Source: Camellia lanceoleosa (taxonomy: Eukaryota; Streptophyta; Magnoliopsida; Ericales; Theaceae). From it: a stretch of 64,000 bases of DNA. Below, in pieces: positions 31,060 to 42,823 of this stretch. Both the position numbers and the translations under genes were made by a program. The notes below the pieces were generated by a model that saw only the letters and a list, made by a program, of their open reading frames with translations, was not told the origin of the DNA and ran no database searches. The stretch lies in contig CM045762.1 of the NCBI GenBank assembly GCA_025200525.1, positions 74,955,217 through 75,019,216 of the forward strand. Direction: 5' to 3'. The stretch's first letter is position 1. Every line of letters begins with the position of its first letter.

Positions 31060-32276
31060 CGTTTAAACCAAACTGAGTTGGCACCAAGGAGAATATCCTA
31101 TAATTTATTAGCACTTTTTTTTTTTGATCAGCAAAAAAAGCACTTTATTGATGAGAAAACATACATTACATATGAAAAAAATATCAATAAAGAAAGGAGG
31201 TGCAAAAAGCATCAAAGTACGCCCCCCAATCTCAACTAGATTGGCACCAAGGAGGATACCTAATCATTTGCTAGCACCACCGAAAGTTGGTGAGAAACCA
31301 ACAAGAAAAGAAAGAAAAAAACAACACAAGCCCTAAGGCCATCAGATGATACACCAGCAGAAACAAGGAAAGAAAATTCCCAAACAATTCAACTCAGTAG
31401 CACCAAGCAGCTGCAGTTCTAACTCAAGAGCCACTCCTAATGCAGATTCTAACTTGCTTAATGGATTCACATAGTTCATCAAGATCCACCTGAGCATTAC
31501 TGAACACATGAATCTGAGAAAAGACAAAAGTGTTGTTGAAGAACATATGGATCTAACAGCTGAGACCTCAGAAACACTTCAGCTTGCAACTTGAATAATT
31601 TCCACCAATGTAGAGCAACAGACCCAATTTCATCACAGAGTTGAGCAGACCAACCAGAATAGAACTTAGCAAACCAACTGAATACCAACTCTATGTAGCC
31701 ACAAACCCAACTTAATTCTCTAGCAGACCTTCCACAAGACTAATCCCCAAGACTATGCTTCCACAAACTCAAACACCATTCCAGAGGTGCAAGATCAGCA
31801 AACAATTAAACAAGCTGGCATGTGTATAGCCAACTAGCAGCATACATCAGCAGATCTGCATAATTCCTTGTGTTCATAATTCCTTGTGCTCAGTATGAAG
31901 CAGATAACATCAATATACATCATACCAGTGAAGCAGATAACAGACCAGTTTCCACCATCTCAACATAACAGAGCCACCATACCAAATCAGAGCAGATCAG
32001 TGAAGAACAAAAGCAGACTGACCAAAACAACAGAGCCACCATCTCAAACACCCAGACCATATCAATCCGAACAAAATGGACCAACCTTACAGACCACTAA
32101 AGCAGACCAAAATGAACAAAACAGAACCAAATGGATAGACAAAGAACAAAAACAACCCAAAAAAGACTAACACAGAGCACACCAACATAATCAATACAGC
32201 AGCCACCATGCTCACTCCATCCACATCCTCCCTTATGAAGAATTCAGGTAATTAAACCAACTATTATAAGCTTATC

Positions 32277-35200
32277 TCAGCTCCCATTCCTAATGCAATA
32301 TTGAACCTGCTGCAAATTAAATACTATATCAGTAACAGAGAACTCTAAATTAGCTGGAGATGATTTAGCCCACAAAGCTATTCTTGCTTTGACAACCTCA
32401 CATAGTTCCTCAAAGTTTGGTTGAGAACCATTAAAAACACAATCATTTCGATGTTTCCATGTGGACCACAAGACAGCCAAAGGCACAATCTTCCACAACA
32501 GCTTTTCACTTCTCTTTGTTTTGCAAAACGACCACCATTGTAGTAGCCCTTCCACTGTGTTTGGCATAGCCCACTGAGAACCCCATCATTTCAGAATATG
32601 AGACCACAACAGCCAGACAAATGGACAAAATAGCAATATATGGTTGACAGATTCCACCTCTTTTTGACAAAAAACACAGCCCACAGTGGCAGATGCATCT
32701 AAAATCTCAATTCTCTACAGGAAACTAGAGGTTTTTACCTTGCCTTGCCAAGCCAACCACCCAAAAAAATTTATTTTAGGAGGAGCACAGTTGTTCCAAA
32801 CTACCACTGCCATTTTCCTAACAGGGCCCAAGGAGAATTCATAACTTTTGTACACAGATGCAACCGAGAACACCCCAGATGGATTAGCCTTCCACTTCTA
32901 AACATCGGGTTTGGTGGCCCTCATTTCTGGCACATTCATAAGGAAGGAATGAAGTCTACAAACCTCTTCCTCTTCCCAGGCCAACAGGGGCCTCCTGAAT
33001 TCCAGATTCCATTCCTGAATCCCTCATCTCCTGTTATAAAAATCAAACACTACTCCTACTTTATCAGTGGACAGAGCAAAAAGTCTAGGAAATTCCTCCT
33101 TGAGACACAACTCCCCAACCCATTTATCCAGCCAGAAATGGGCTCTCCTACCATTTCCTAACTCAATTGCAGAATTTGAAATGTACAGATTGTGTAACAC
33201 AGGTGAGGCTAGAATTGAAGTAATAATATCGAACCAAATTTTTTATCCTCTGTTGTTTCCTTCCAGACAAGGCAGCCACCTTCCACTCCCCATATTATAC
33301 TTAGAGCATATAACATCCTTCCATAGAGTATGATGCTCTGACCCAAACCTCCGCCACCATTTCATCAGTAAACACTTATTCATAACTGTGATTCTTTTGA
33401 TCCCCAAACCTCCCAAATGCTTACTCTTGGTAATGATATCCCATCGTACCATGTGAACTTTTCTTCTAAGATCAGATCCCCCCCAAAGAAAGTTTGCTTG
33501 AATCTTGTCAATTGCTTTTGCCACCCCCACTGGTATCTTGAATAATGACAGGTAATAAATAGGCAAGTTGCTCATAACCGACTTAATTAGAGTCAGCCTC
33601 CCAGCAAACGACAACAGCCTTCTCTTCCAAGTGGGTAACTTCTGTTTAAACTTATCCAAGACTGGCTTCCAAGTACTTGACCTACGAGGATTAGCTCCTA
33701 GAGGTAAACCTAGATACTTAAATGGTAACCTCTGATGGGCGCAATTTAGTCTAGAGGCAAAACTTTGCAGCATTACTTCCTCCACTCCAATACCCGCAAT
33801 CACACTCTTATGATAATTTATTTTCAGCCCCGAGAGGATTTCAAAACACCTAAGAATTCGTTTGATGGTCACCACTTCCACCCACTCAGCTTCACAAAAC
33901 AGTATTGTATCATCTGCAAATTGCAGTTGCGTTATTATGACCCCATTGTTTCCAATGGCAACCCCTTTGATCAAACCCATTTCCTTGGCCCTATCAAACA
34001 ATATATTCAATCCTTCGGCCACAATATTGAAAAGAAAAGGGGACAGTGGATCACCTTGCCGTAGACCTCTCTCTGGGCAAAACTCGTCAGTAGGAGAACC
34101 ATTCACTAAAACTGATACTTTTGTGGAGGTTACACAGCCTTTTATCCATCTCACCCATCTATCCCCAAATCCAAAATTAGATAACATATTGAATAAGAAT
34201 TCTCAATTGACTGAATCATATGCCTTCTCAAAATCTAATTTTAACACCAAACCTTTCTTCTTTAATTTTCTCCACCTATCAACTATCTCGTTTGCAATGA
34301 GGATCCCATCTAGGATATTCCTTCCCTCAAGAAATGCGAATTGTGTCTCACTAATAATCCTTGGCATCACTTGTTTCATCCTATTTGCTAAGACTTTAGC
34401 TAGGATTTTATACAAGGAACCAATGAGACTTATAGGCCTATACTCTCTCAAGCTTGATGGGCTATCTATTTTTGGAATTAGGGCCATAAAAGAGCTATTT
34501 AACCCACTAACCAATGAGGCATTTTGATGGAACTCTCTTAAGAATTGCATTACCTCAGGTTTGACTATTTTCCAGCATTTCTTAAAAAAGGCTAAATTAA
34601 AACCATCCGGCCCAAGTGCTTTATTTCCATCACTGCTCCTGATAACATTTCTAACTTCCTCCTCCGTAAAGTCTGCTTCCAACAAATCCGCTGCTTGATG
34701 ACCTTCAATATTTTTGAACTGGCCAGTCAGTTTAGGCCTAATCACCCAAGATTTAGAAAACTGATTCATGAAATGAGACTTCACCTCCTGCCAAACCTCT
34801 AAAGGTTCTTCCACCATTGAGTTATTCACCATAATTGAACACAAGGAATTCCTACTGTTTCTCTTAGACGCCATAATGTGAAAGTACCTCGTATTTCTAT
34901 CTCCTTTGGAGGCCTAATTAAGTCTGGATTTTTGGAGCCAAGTCTATTCCAACATTTTGTTTAACCTCCAAATGTCATTCATTACTTCCTTTCTTCTAGC
35001 TTGTTCAACCCCCAGAAGTGACCTTTCTTCAGCAATTAGCTCTATGGTATGGGCTTCCTCCTCGGCAGCTTTAAGCTTAGACTCTAGCTTCCCAAACTCT
35101 TCAATGTTCCACACCTTTAATTTGTATCTCAAAGCTTTGAACTTCATAAGGCATCTGTAACCAGACCAACCTTCCACCTGGAAATCTAACCAAAATTTCT

Positions 35201-35968
35201 GTACTAAATCTACAATTTAGGATGAAGAACCCAAGCATTCAAAAATCGAAAAGGTCTAGGGCCCCAATCTCTTTCATCCTTCATCAGAATTATAGGACAA
35301 TGGTCAGATATCAATCCAGGAAGTCCCCATAACTTGAGATTAAAATTTTGTATCCATTCATAATTGAGTAAAAATCTGTCTATTCTGCTCCATTTCTCTC
35401 TTGTTTGTAAGTTACACCAAGTAAATTTCCTCCCAAGCATAGGCAAATCAATCAACTCCAGTTGTTCAACTAAGTAATTAAGATCCCTCATTCCTCTATC
35501 CCTTCTAGAGCACCCAATACGCTCAGCAATATTCCTTATTTCGTTGAAATCCCCCCCATACACCATAGCCCCAAGAACAGACTCTTCAACCGAGCTAGAA
35601 TGACCCATAATTCTTTCTTTTTAACTACCTCTAATGGACCATATACATTGACAATCACACAATTAAAAGAGGAAAATAATTTACCTGACAGTAGTATAAA
35701 ATGACGATTTCCACAGCAAGCATCCAATTGAAACACCCCTATATTCCATATACATAGCAACCCACCAACTCTTCCTTCCGTATCCACTGCCAGATACTCA
35801 AAATTATCTTCATACCAGAGAGACTTTACAATTTCAGGCGTAATTGATGATCTCTTTGTTTCTTGAAGCATCACAAAATTGACTTTCCTTGCTGCCAAAC
35901 TCTGTTTAATTTTTCTCCTTTTTCTCTGGTCTGCCAATACCTCTAACATTCCAAGATTGTATCTTCAT
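32277..35968 (-). pseudogene. LINE ORF2 (endonuclease, reverse transcriptase, zinc-binding end)
   Basis: Seen: start ATG at 35968 (MKIQSWNVRGIG), then the endonuclease with LQETK (catalytic Glu kept), FNEIRNIAERIGCSRRDRG and LISDHCP. RT motifs are ALGPDGFN, LIPKIDSPSSLREYRPISLIG, LKLDFEKAYDSVN, GLRQGDPLSPFLF and LQFADDTILF with both catalytic Asp. The last part (32277-32567) is a zinc-binding RT-associated segment with VLWSTWKHRNDCVF. Breaks: an early stop after MKIQSWNVRG..., a frameshift near 35540-35600, a TGA at about 34200 (SVN*EFLF, Trp expected) and shifts near 33240 and 32580. Role: nicks the target and copies LINE RNA. Confidence 0.85.
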
Positions 35969-36009
35969 AACAAAAGTTGTTTCACTCAAAAACTCCCTAA
36001 GCTTAGTGT

Positions 36010-37692
36010 TCATTGCATATCACCTCCCCTTCTGACCTCTTTTCCTTTATCTGTAGCTTCAAATTCCTCTAACTTGCTAATCACCTCCTCCTCCTTGCCA
36101 TCACAATCTACCCCCAGCACTTTACCAATTTGGATGGCTGCTTCTGCCTCTGATAAACGTAAGCCACCTCTACTAGATTTACTTGCCATAGATAGTGAAA
36201 TAGCAGCTACGGCAAACCTGAAAACAGCCCCTTTCCTCAAATTGAGTGCTTTCTTCAAAGATTTTTTCCCCATTTTAGACTTCCCCTTCTTCCTCAATTT
36301 GTGGCATCGGTTTTCCTCTTTTTTCTCCTACAAACACTGCTTATTAATAAGAGTTGTGCCCAGCTGACTTGTCATAGAATTGGGCTACCCAACCCCAATA
36401 TCAAAGACTCCAATATGTTAATTGTTGGACTTAGCCCGAAAATCTGATTTTGTAACCCTTTGGGCCGACTCATCCTTATTTGTATCCACTTGGGCCCTGT
36501 TTAAGTCCACTTCCAAGCTAATGCCTTGTTTCTACCCTACAGACCCACTCATGCTTTTTATAAACCCAGAGGTGACCCCCTCATCATCAGCTCTACGGCT
36601 ATCTCCCTTGCCTATGCCACCCTCCTCTGACGCCTCTGTGCAGAGCCTCCTTACAACGGCCACCCCACATGCGGCACCTTCCTCTGACACGCCCATCATC
36701 AGGTCTGTCTCCTCTACCTCCGGAACCTCCCTCAAGCTTGCTTCCCCCTCCATGTCATTTGAATTGACATGAGCCACCTCCCTCTCCCCTGCAGCCACCT
36801 CACCCCCATTATCCACCTCTTCACCAACATGGTCTACCACTTCATCATCTTCTTCCCCTTGTCTATTGCCTCTATCTGCAATATTCTCAACTTCTTCATC
36901 GAAGCTGAAGCTGTCTTCATTATTTCTCAAAAATGATTGGCAAATACAATGCTCATGCACAATTGTTGAGATTATGATTTGTTCCTCTGAGATGCTGACT
37001 AGATATAATACACCTTGGCATTCCAGGTTGATTAGATGATTAATGGTGTTCATGCATCTTGTCTCGATCTTGATTTTCCTACAGTGGAGAGACTCCATAT
37101 TCAGTGTGCCTTCCTCCACTTCAATCACCTCACCCCACTCTCTACCTATTGTACAAAAAGTATTGTTGCTCCACAATACCAGTTGTACACCATAGCAGCT
37201 TAACCACACCTGCCTCACCTGTTCAAGAACTATACTTTCGACTCCTTCCTCAATCGATTCACACCAGTCTATAAGCCATTCCCTTCATTAGCAATAACTT
37301 CTTCTTCATATCACTCACTGATTGAAATGAGAGAACTAACTGTCTTCCACCTCCAACTCTAACTTTAATATCTCCATAGCCACGTCTTTGAAGTTTATCC
37401 TTAAACTCTGCAACCGAGAGTTGTGGTTTTAATCTTACCACTGCACTCTCATACAACCATCCATTACCTCCTTTTGTGATCTTGATAGTTCAAATTAAGT
37501 TGGGTTGGAGGACCCTACCTCTAGCCGCATCAACATATGACTTTTTTCCCTAGTAGGGATCACTAATGGTGTGACTTCCTTCTTTTTCCCTCCACTGTTG
37601 TACTGGTTTGAGACTTTTTTGGTGTTGATCTTTGTCCTTTCTGAACTCAACCATTTTGACCTTGAGTACTTTGTCATCGCACCAAAGTCCAT
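36010..37692 (-). pseudogene. LINE ORF1 (RNA-binding, DUF4283-like)
   Basis: Seen: pieces MTKYSRSKWLSSERT (near 37680), KPQLSVAEFKDKLQRRGYGD and QLVLSFQSVSDMKKK (37259-37456), VWLSCYGVQLVLWSNNTF (near 37200) and a long acidic hinge. The C-terminal part SEAEAAIQIGKVLGVDCDGKE (36010-36297) matches NEAEATVQLGQKLGINFQGKE of the LINE at 48.8 kb. The frames are broken. Known: plant L1 ORF1 proteins bind their RNA to form the particle imported to the nucleus. Confidence 0.72.
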
Positions 37693-38019
37693 TTGCTTTT
37701 TACAAAGCCATAACCGCTGCTACCAAGCAATCATACCTGATAAACCCAAATCTGGATCATGTAGATTTTCTCCTCTTGTTCGGTATGTACGCATCCCTCA
37801 CCAAACCAAAGTTTGAGAAGAGTTAAAATAGCCCTTTTGCCCCCATCGATGCTGGTATATTGTCCACAAACATCGAATAAATGTTATTCCCCCTTAAAGC
37901 CCCATCAGCGTGACTTCCATACCTGCGAATCACAGGTTGCCATCCTCCATTCCCATTCGTACTGGTTTGCCCCCTCATCATTTCTCTCCAATTTCAAAAG
38001 CCTATAATTTATTAGCACT

Positions 38020-38165
38020 ACCCTCAAGAGTCAATGAAAAACTAACAAGACAGCAACACCAACAAACAAAACTGAAATACCACACCAGCAAAGCAACAGG
38101 GCATAGCCACCCAAGTGAAAACAGGACACAACCACCCAGGATAGCCTTATGGGCAAAACTAAACT
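38020..38165 (-). mobile_element. older LINE tail, split by the LINE at 31116-38000
   Basis: Seen: together with 31060-31096, this gives GTTGGCACCAAGGAGAATAT, then the target site, then CTCAAGAGTCAATGAAAAAC. The 3' part of the younger LINE reads TTGGCACCAAGGAGGATACC ... GTTGGTGAGAAACCAACAAG. So the younger copy inserted into an older relative. The boundary at about 38165 is approximate. Confidence 0.6.
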
Positions 38166-38292
38166 TGGATAGGATTAGCTATTCAGTCCTGTATATTACT
38201 TATTTTGTAGTTATTTGCTCATTTTCTTGCTTTCTTTCTTCTATTTTTTAATTTTTGTATTTCTATTGGTGGGACTAATTGATACTGAAAAT

Positions 38293-38472
38293 TACAGTTG
38301 CTATGTAACCAAGATTGTGCTCCCATTGGACAACTTATGGCACTTGACTATACATGATGGTCCTTACAAGGACAGTTTTAAAGTCCTGCTATTAGCATCT
38401 TTTCTCAAGTCATCACCTAATCTGAGATATCTCAGGACTTTTACATATTTTTGTTCATCTTTCAAGCTTTGA
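38293..38472 (+). pseudogene. F-box gene, middle exon (LRR part)
   Basis: Seen: a reading with VTKIVLPLDNLWHLTIHDGP and LASFLKSSPNLRYL, a typical late-LRR segment of F-box/LRR/FBD proteins. A possible acceptor AAAATTACAG ends at 38296. No good GT donor is visible after LRYLRTF, so the exon is either decayed or my boundary is wrong. It belongs with 27.2 kb and 44.1 kb by orientation and content. Confidence 0.65.
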
Positions 38473-38736
38473 GTTATCTTATACTTTTTTCTTTAATCCT
38501 TTAATTTAGGCAAAATTTCACTTTGATTACGATAGTTTCTATTTTATTGTTTAAACTTTATATTTTTAATTACATTTCAATGTGGTCCAGTTGTTAATTG
38601 TCAGTATTTTAGACAAAAAATAATAATATGTACAACTTAAGTAGGAATTTTGACAATTCTTGTAAAAATAAATAAATAAATTACATTGATGTCCATATAA
38701 TTACTACACAAAGATGGTTGAACCCATAAGCTGTTT

Positions 38737-38760
38737 GTTGAGGATACTAATAACTCTGCT
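38737..38760 (+). repeat. 24-bp remnant of the 5' LTR
   Basis: Seen: 24 bases identical to the first 24 of the 3' LTR (42511-42534). After CTCTGC the two sequences differ completely. The correct target duplication borders it. Confidence 0.92.
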
Positions 38761-38779
38761 ATGTTCTAAGGTGATTCAT

Positions 38780-41700
38780 TTGGAAGCTAAACACAAACTA
38801 GTTGCAGAACCAATTGTTGCATTCTCTTCATTTAAAGGTTCTGGATCTGTTCATTCTGCTTCACGAGCACCTCCTTTCACTTATTCAAAAGGCAGATCAT
38901 TCTATAGAGGCAGAGGAGGTCGAACTTCAGGATCATATAGAGGTAATAGTTGCTATTATAGCAACAACAGAGGCAGAAGACGCAATTTCAATCTGATCTC
39001 TTCTACTTCAGGTTGTCAAATTTGTGGAGGACTGAGTCATTCTGCACTTGATTGTTGGCATCGCATGGATCCTCAATATCAGTCTTCTTCATATGCTTCT
39101 ACTCATTCTCCATCCTCTCAATTTTCTTTCCCTCAGCAACCTAGAGCACATCTTACATCTTATTTACCTGGTTCTAGTGTTTCTTTACATCTGTCTCAGG
39201 TTTCTTCAGATTTTCGGTCTAGTCCTTGGTACTTAGACTCTGCTGCCACTGATCATATTACCAATGATCTGAATCATCTCAGTAACTATCAGGCTTATCC
39301 AGGTTCAGATCACATTACCATAGGAGATGGAACTTCTATTCCCATTCAGAACATTGGTAAAGGTCTCCTTCCTACACCTCATTATTCTTTCAAACTCAAT
39401 AATGTTCTTCATGCTAATTCTATGTCTTCTAATCTTGTTTCTGTTCAAAAGTTGGCTAAGGATAATAATTTCATTATTAGTTTTGATGAAGCCAATTTTG
39501 TGATTCAGGACAAAGTTACGAAGAGAATTCTTCATCAAGGATCTAATCTCAATGGATTATACCATTTTCTTCCATCAGTCACTAAGACATCTGCTTCTGC
39601 TGCCTTTGCTGCTCCAAACACAACATCACTCATATCTACTACTACTAATGTACCAGATTCTGTTGTCAATAAGTCATTGCCTACTTCTAGTATTGTATGG
39701 CATAATAGATTAGGTCATCCTAGTAGTTTGAAATTTCAGCATCTAGTTCCTCATTTACAGCTTACTACAAATAAATCTGTTAAGTCACTTGATTGTATTG
39801 GCTACTGTGTTGCTAAAAGTCATCGTTTACCTTTTCAATTGTCTAATTCTTCTATAAATACACCTTTCTCATTGATACATAGTGATGTTTGGGGTCCCTT
39901 TGATTCTACATCTGGCTTCAAATATTATGTTCTCTTTGTGGATGATTTTAGCAAATTTACATGGTTATATCCTTTGGCTTATAAAAGTGAAGTGTATGAT
40001 AAGTTTCTTGAGTTTAAAGCTTATGCTAAAAAACAATTCTCTACTTCACTCAAGATTCTCAGAACTGATGGTGGCACTGAATACTATGATAAAAAAATGA
40101 AAGTTTTTACCACAACTCAAGGCATTATGCATCAACATTCTTGTCCATAAACACCACCACAAAATGGTGTGGCTGAGAGAAAACATAGACATCTCACTGA
40201 AGTTGCTATAGCCTTGTTACATCATTCCTCTGTTCCTCTTCATTTTTGGTTTGATGCTCTTGCTTGTGCTACTTATTTGATTAACAGATTGCCTTCTTCT
40301 AAGTTCGGTCACAAATCTCCCTTTGAAGTTTTGTTTTGTCATCTTCCAGACTTTGCTTTTCTACGAACTTTTGGTTGTCAATGTTTTCCTTGGTTAAAAC
40401 TATATGACTCTCCTAAGCTGCAGCCTAAATCCCTTGCCTGTGTGTTTTTAGGCTATCATTCTTTTGCTAAGGGTTATAGATGTCCGGATCTCATTTCAGG
40501 TAAGGTTTACTTATCCAGGCATGTTGTGTTTAATGAACATGTGTTTCTCTTTGCTATGGCCACACCTACTTCTCCTTCTACTTCCTCTAGTTCTTCTTTA
40601 CCTCAGATTCAGTCTTTCTTCTGGTCTTCTCCAGTTCCTGCCTCTACTTCTTCAGCTGCTAACATGTCTCCATCTGTTTCTCTCTCTTTTTCTGCTGCTG
40701 CTCCAAGTTCTACTGCTGCTCCAATTTCTGCTGCTGCTCCTATTTCCAGCACTTCTACTTCTCATCAGGTTCAGTTTCCTATTCCTGTTTCTTCTACACC
40801 TGTTGCACCTGTCCCTATTCCCATTTCCTCTATTTCCATTGATTTGCCTCTTCCTCCTCCTTCTAATGTCCATCCCATGGTTACTCGATCCAAGTCTTCT
40901 TCACATTGTTTAATTCATACTAATTCTCAACAACCTTCTATTATCTCTGCTTCTCTCTATTCTGATATTGAACCTCCTTCATATAAGGAAGCTCTTCATT
41001 CTCCTATTTGGCACAAAGCCATGACAGATGAAATTGATGCCTTACACAAGCAAAAGACTTAGTCCTTGGTTTCTTTGCCTCCGGCTAAAAATGCTATTGG
41101 TTGCAAGTGGGTATTTTGCGTTAAAAGAAATTCAGATGGTACTATTGCTCGGCATAAGGCACAACTTGTTGCCAAGGGTTATCTTCAACAAGAAGGGGTT
41201 GATTTTCAAGAAACTTTCAGCCTAGTGGCAAAACTTCCCACTATCAGAATTGTGATTTGCTTGGCTCTTCATCATGGTTGGCCCCTAAAACAGTTAGATA
41301 TATCCAATGCTTTCTTGCATAGTATACTAGAAGAAGAGGTGTTTATGCTCCAGCCACCTGGGTTTGTTGATTCAGCTTATCCTCACCATGTCAGTCATCT
41401 CCAAAAAGCTTTATATAGACTAAAACAGGCCCTCCAAGCCTGGTACTCAACATTTTCAAACTATCTAATCTCTCAAGGATTTTCCAACAGCAAGTGTGAC
41501 TCTTCCTTGTTTATTCAAAAATTAGGCTCCAATATTACTATTCTTTTAGTCTATGTTGATGACATATTGCTTACAGGCAATAATCCTTCTCATATTCAAT
41601 CCCTTATCTCTCATATGCACACAACTTTTTCCATAAAAGAACTGGGGAACCTATCTTACTTCCTTGGTATTTCAATCACCACCACTGCTTCAGGCTATGT

Positions 41701-42628
41701 TTTATCTCAAACCAAATATGCCCAAGACATTCTCAAGAAAGTAGGTCTAGTTGACTGTAAGCCATGTTCCTCTCTCATCTCTGTCAAGCCAACTCTTCCT
41801 CTCAATGCTAATCATTCATTTTCTAATCCTGCTCTTTATCGTAGTCTGGTTGGGGCTCTTCAGTATCTCACCATTACTCGACCAGACATTTCCTTAGCTG
41901 TCAATTAGTCTTGCCAACATATGCATTCACCCACTGTTGGAGATTTTGCTGCTGTGAAGAGATTGCTTCCTTTTGTCAAAGGCACTCTTACTCATGGTCT
42001 CTCTTATTCCCCTAGTTCCTTTGATGTTCATGCATTCTCTGATTCCAATTGGGCTGGTGATATACTTGACCGTAAATCCACTTTAGGCTACTGCATTCTA
42101 GGTAATAATCTTGTCTCTTGGTCAACTAAAAAGCAACCAACCGTGTCCAGATCTTCTACTGAGGCAGAGTATCGGTCTCTTGCTCATACTGCAGCTGAGT
42201 TAGCTTGGATTGGCATGCTTCTTCAAGATTTATCTGTTGTCTCTCCTGTGCTTCCTATACTTTGGTGTGATAATGTTTTTGCGATTGCCTTAGCCTCCAA
42301 CCCTGTTTTTCATTCACGCTCTAAACACATTGAGGTAGATTGTCATTACGTACGTGATCAAGTTCTGGCTAAGAAGTTGCTTCTTCAGTACATTCCTACC
42401 ATTGATCAGCTGGCTGACATATTCACTAAGCCCCTCTCTGTTTCTCATTTTTTGTATCTTAAAGCCAAGCTCATGTTGTGTCCATCTTCCCCCATTCGCT
42501 TGCAAGGGGATGTTGAGGATACTAATAACTCTGCAAATACTACCTCTGCAGAGTTACCTACTCAGCTCACAGATCAGTTTCAAGTTCGACAGATCAAGAC
42601 AGCTCAAAGAGGTCAAGGAGCTAGCTGA
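38780..42628 (+). pseudogene. copia polyprotein: gag end, protease, integrase, RT, RNase H
   Basis: Seen: one continuous frame with stops only at 40148-40150 (SCP*TPPQNG), 41060-41062 (KT*SLV) and 41906-41908 (AVN*SC). In order: zinc knuckle CQICGGLSHSALDC, protease WYLDSAATDHI, HNRLGHPSSLKF, integrase core HSDVWGPFDS, RTDGGTEYYD and NGVAERKHRHL (D, D, E present), RT (CKWVFCVKRNSDG, YVDDILLTG with both Asp) and RNase H (FSDSNWAGD, SSTEAEYRSL, LADIFTKPLS). The frame runs 118 bases into the 3' LTR before TGA. It is one of the best-preserved coding sequences in the window, since three point changes would account for its loss. Confidence 0.92.
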
Positions 42629-42818
42629 GGTCTCATTGTATCATTCCTGTGCTGCAGCTATAGTTGAACATTTGCTTCAGTTAGTTAGATAGTTTGTTAG
42701 GTGGTTAGTTAGTTAAGAGTTAGTTATCTTCTTCTTGTATATATGGAGAGGGCTACTGGATATTTGTAAGTATTGAAATTGAGTTGAATGATATATACTT
42801 GTTCTGTGTTTTTCATCA
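42511..42818 (+). repeat. 3' LTR of the copia element, 308 bp
   Basis: Seen: it follows the purine tract TTGCAAGGGGA, starts TGTTGAGG and ends TTTTTCATCA before the duplication CTGTT. It contains a TATA-like TTGTATATATGG near 42736. Confidence 0.9.
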
Positions 42819-42823
42819 CTGTT

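Larger units (their letters stand above)
31116..38000 (-). mobile_element. L1-type LINE, near full length, 6.9 kb
   Basis: Seen: a 19-bp target duplication CCTATAATTTATTAGCACT at 31097-31115 and 38001-38019, poly(A) tail (poly(T) at 31115-31125), ORF1 at about 36.0-37.7 kb and ORF2 at 32.3-35.97 kb, all on the minus strand. About 310 bp of leader precede ORF1. Known: L1-type LINEs insert by target-primed reverse transcription. It landed inside an older LINE tail, because the joined flanks read on as GGCACCAAGGAGAATAT... and ACCCTCAAGAGTCAATGAAA, like the 3' part of the same family. Stops and frameshifts disable it. Confidence 0.9.
38737..42818 (+). mobile_element. copia retrotransposon with almost deleted 5' LTR
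   Basis: Seen: TGTTGAGGATACTAAT at 38737 repeats at 42511, where the 308-bp 3' LTR starts. The target duplication CTGTT lies at 38732-38736 and 42819-42823. Only 24 bp of the 5' LTR remain (to 38760) before the C-terminal part of gag, so the rest of the LTR, primer site and gag N-terminus are gone. The polyprotein is one frame broken by three stops. The element lies in an intron of the F-box gene between the LRR and FBD exons. Confidence 0.93.

Noticed and set aside
40464..40913. 149-codon leucine-rich ORF
   Set aside because: It is an out-of-frame reading of the Ser/Thr/Pro-rich linker between integrase and RT in the copia polyprotein.
38737..42818. Intact, active copia element
   Set aside because: The polyprotein has three in-frame stops, and the 5' LTR and primer site are gone.
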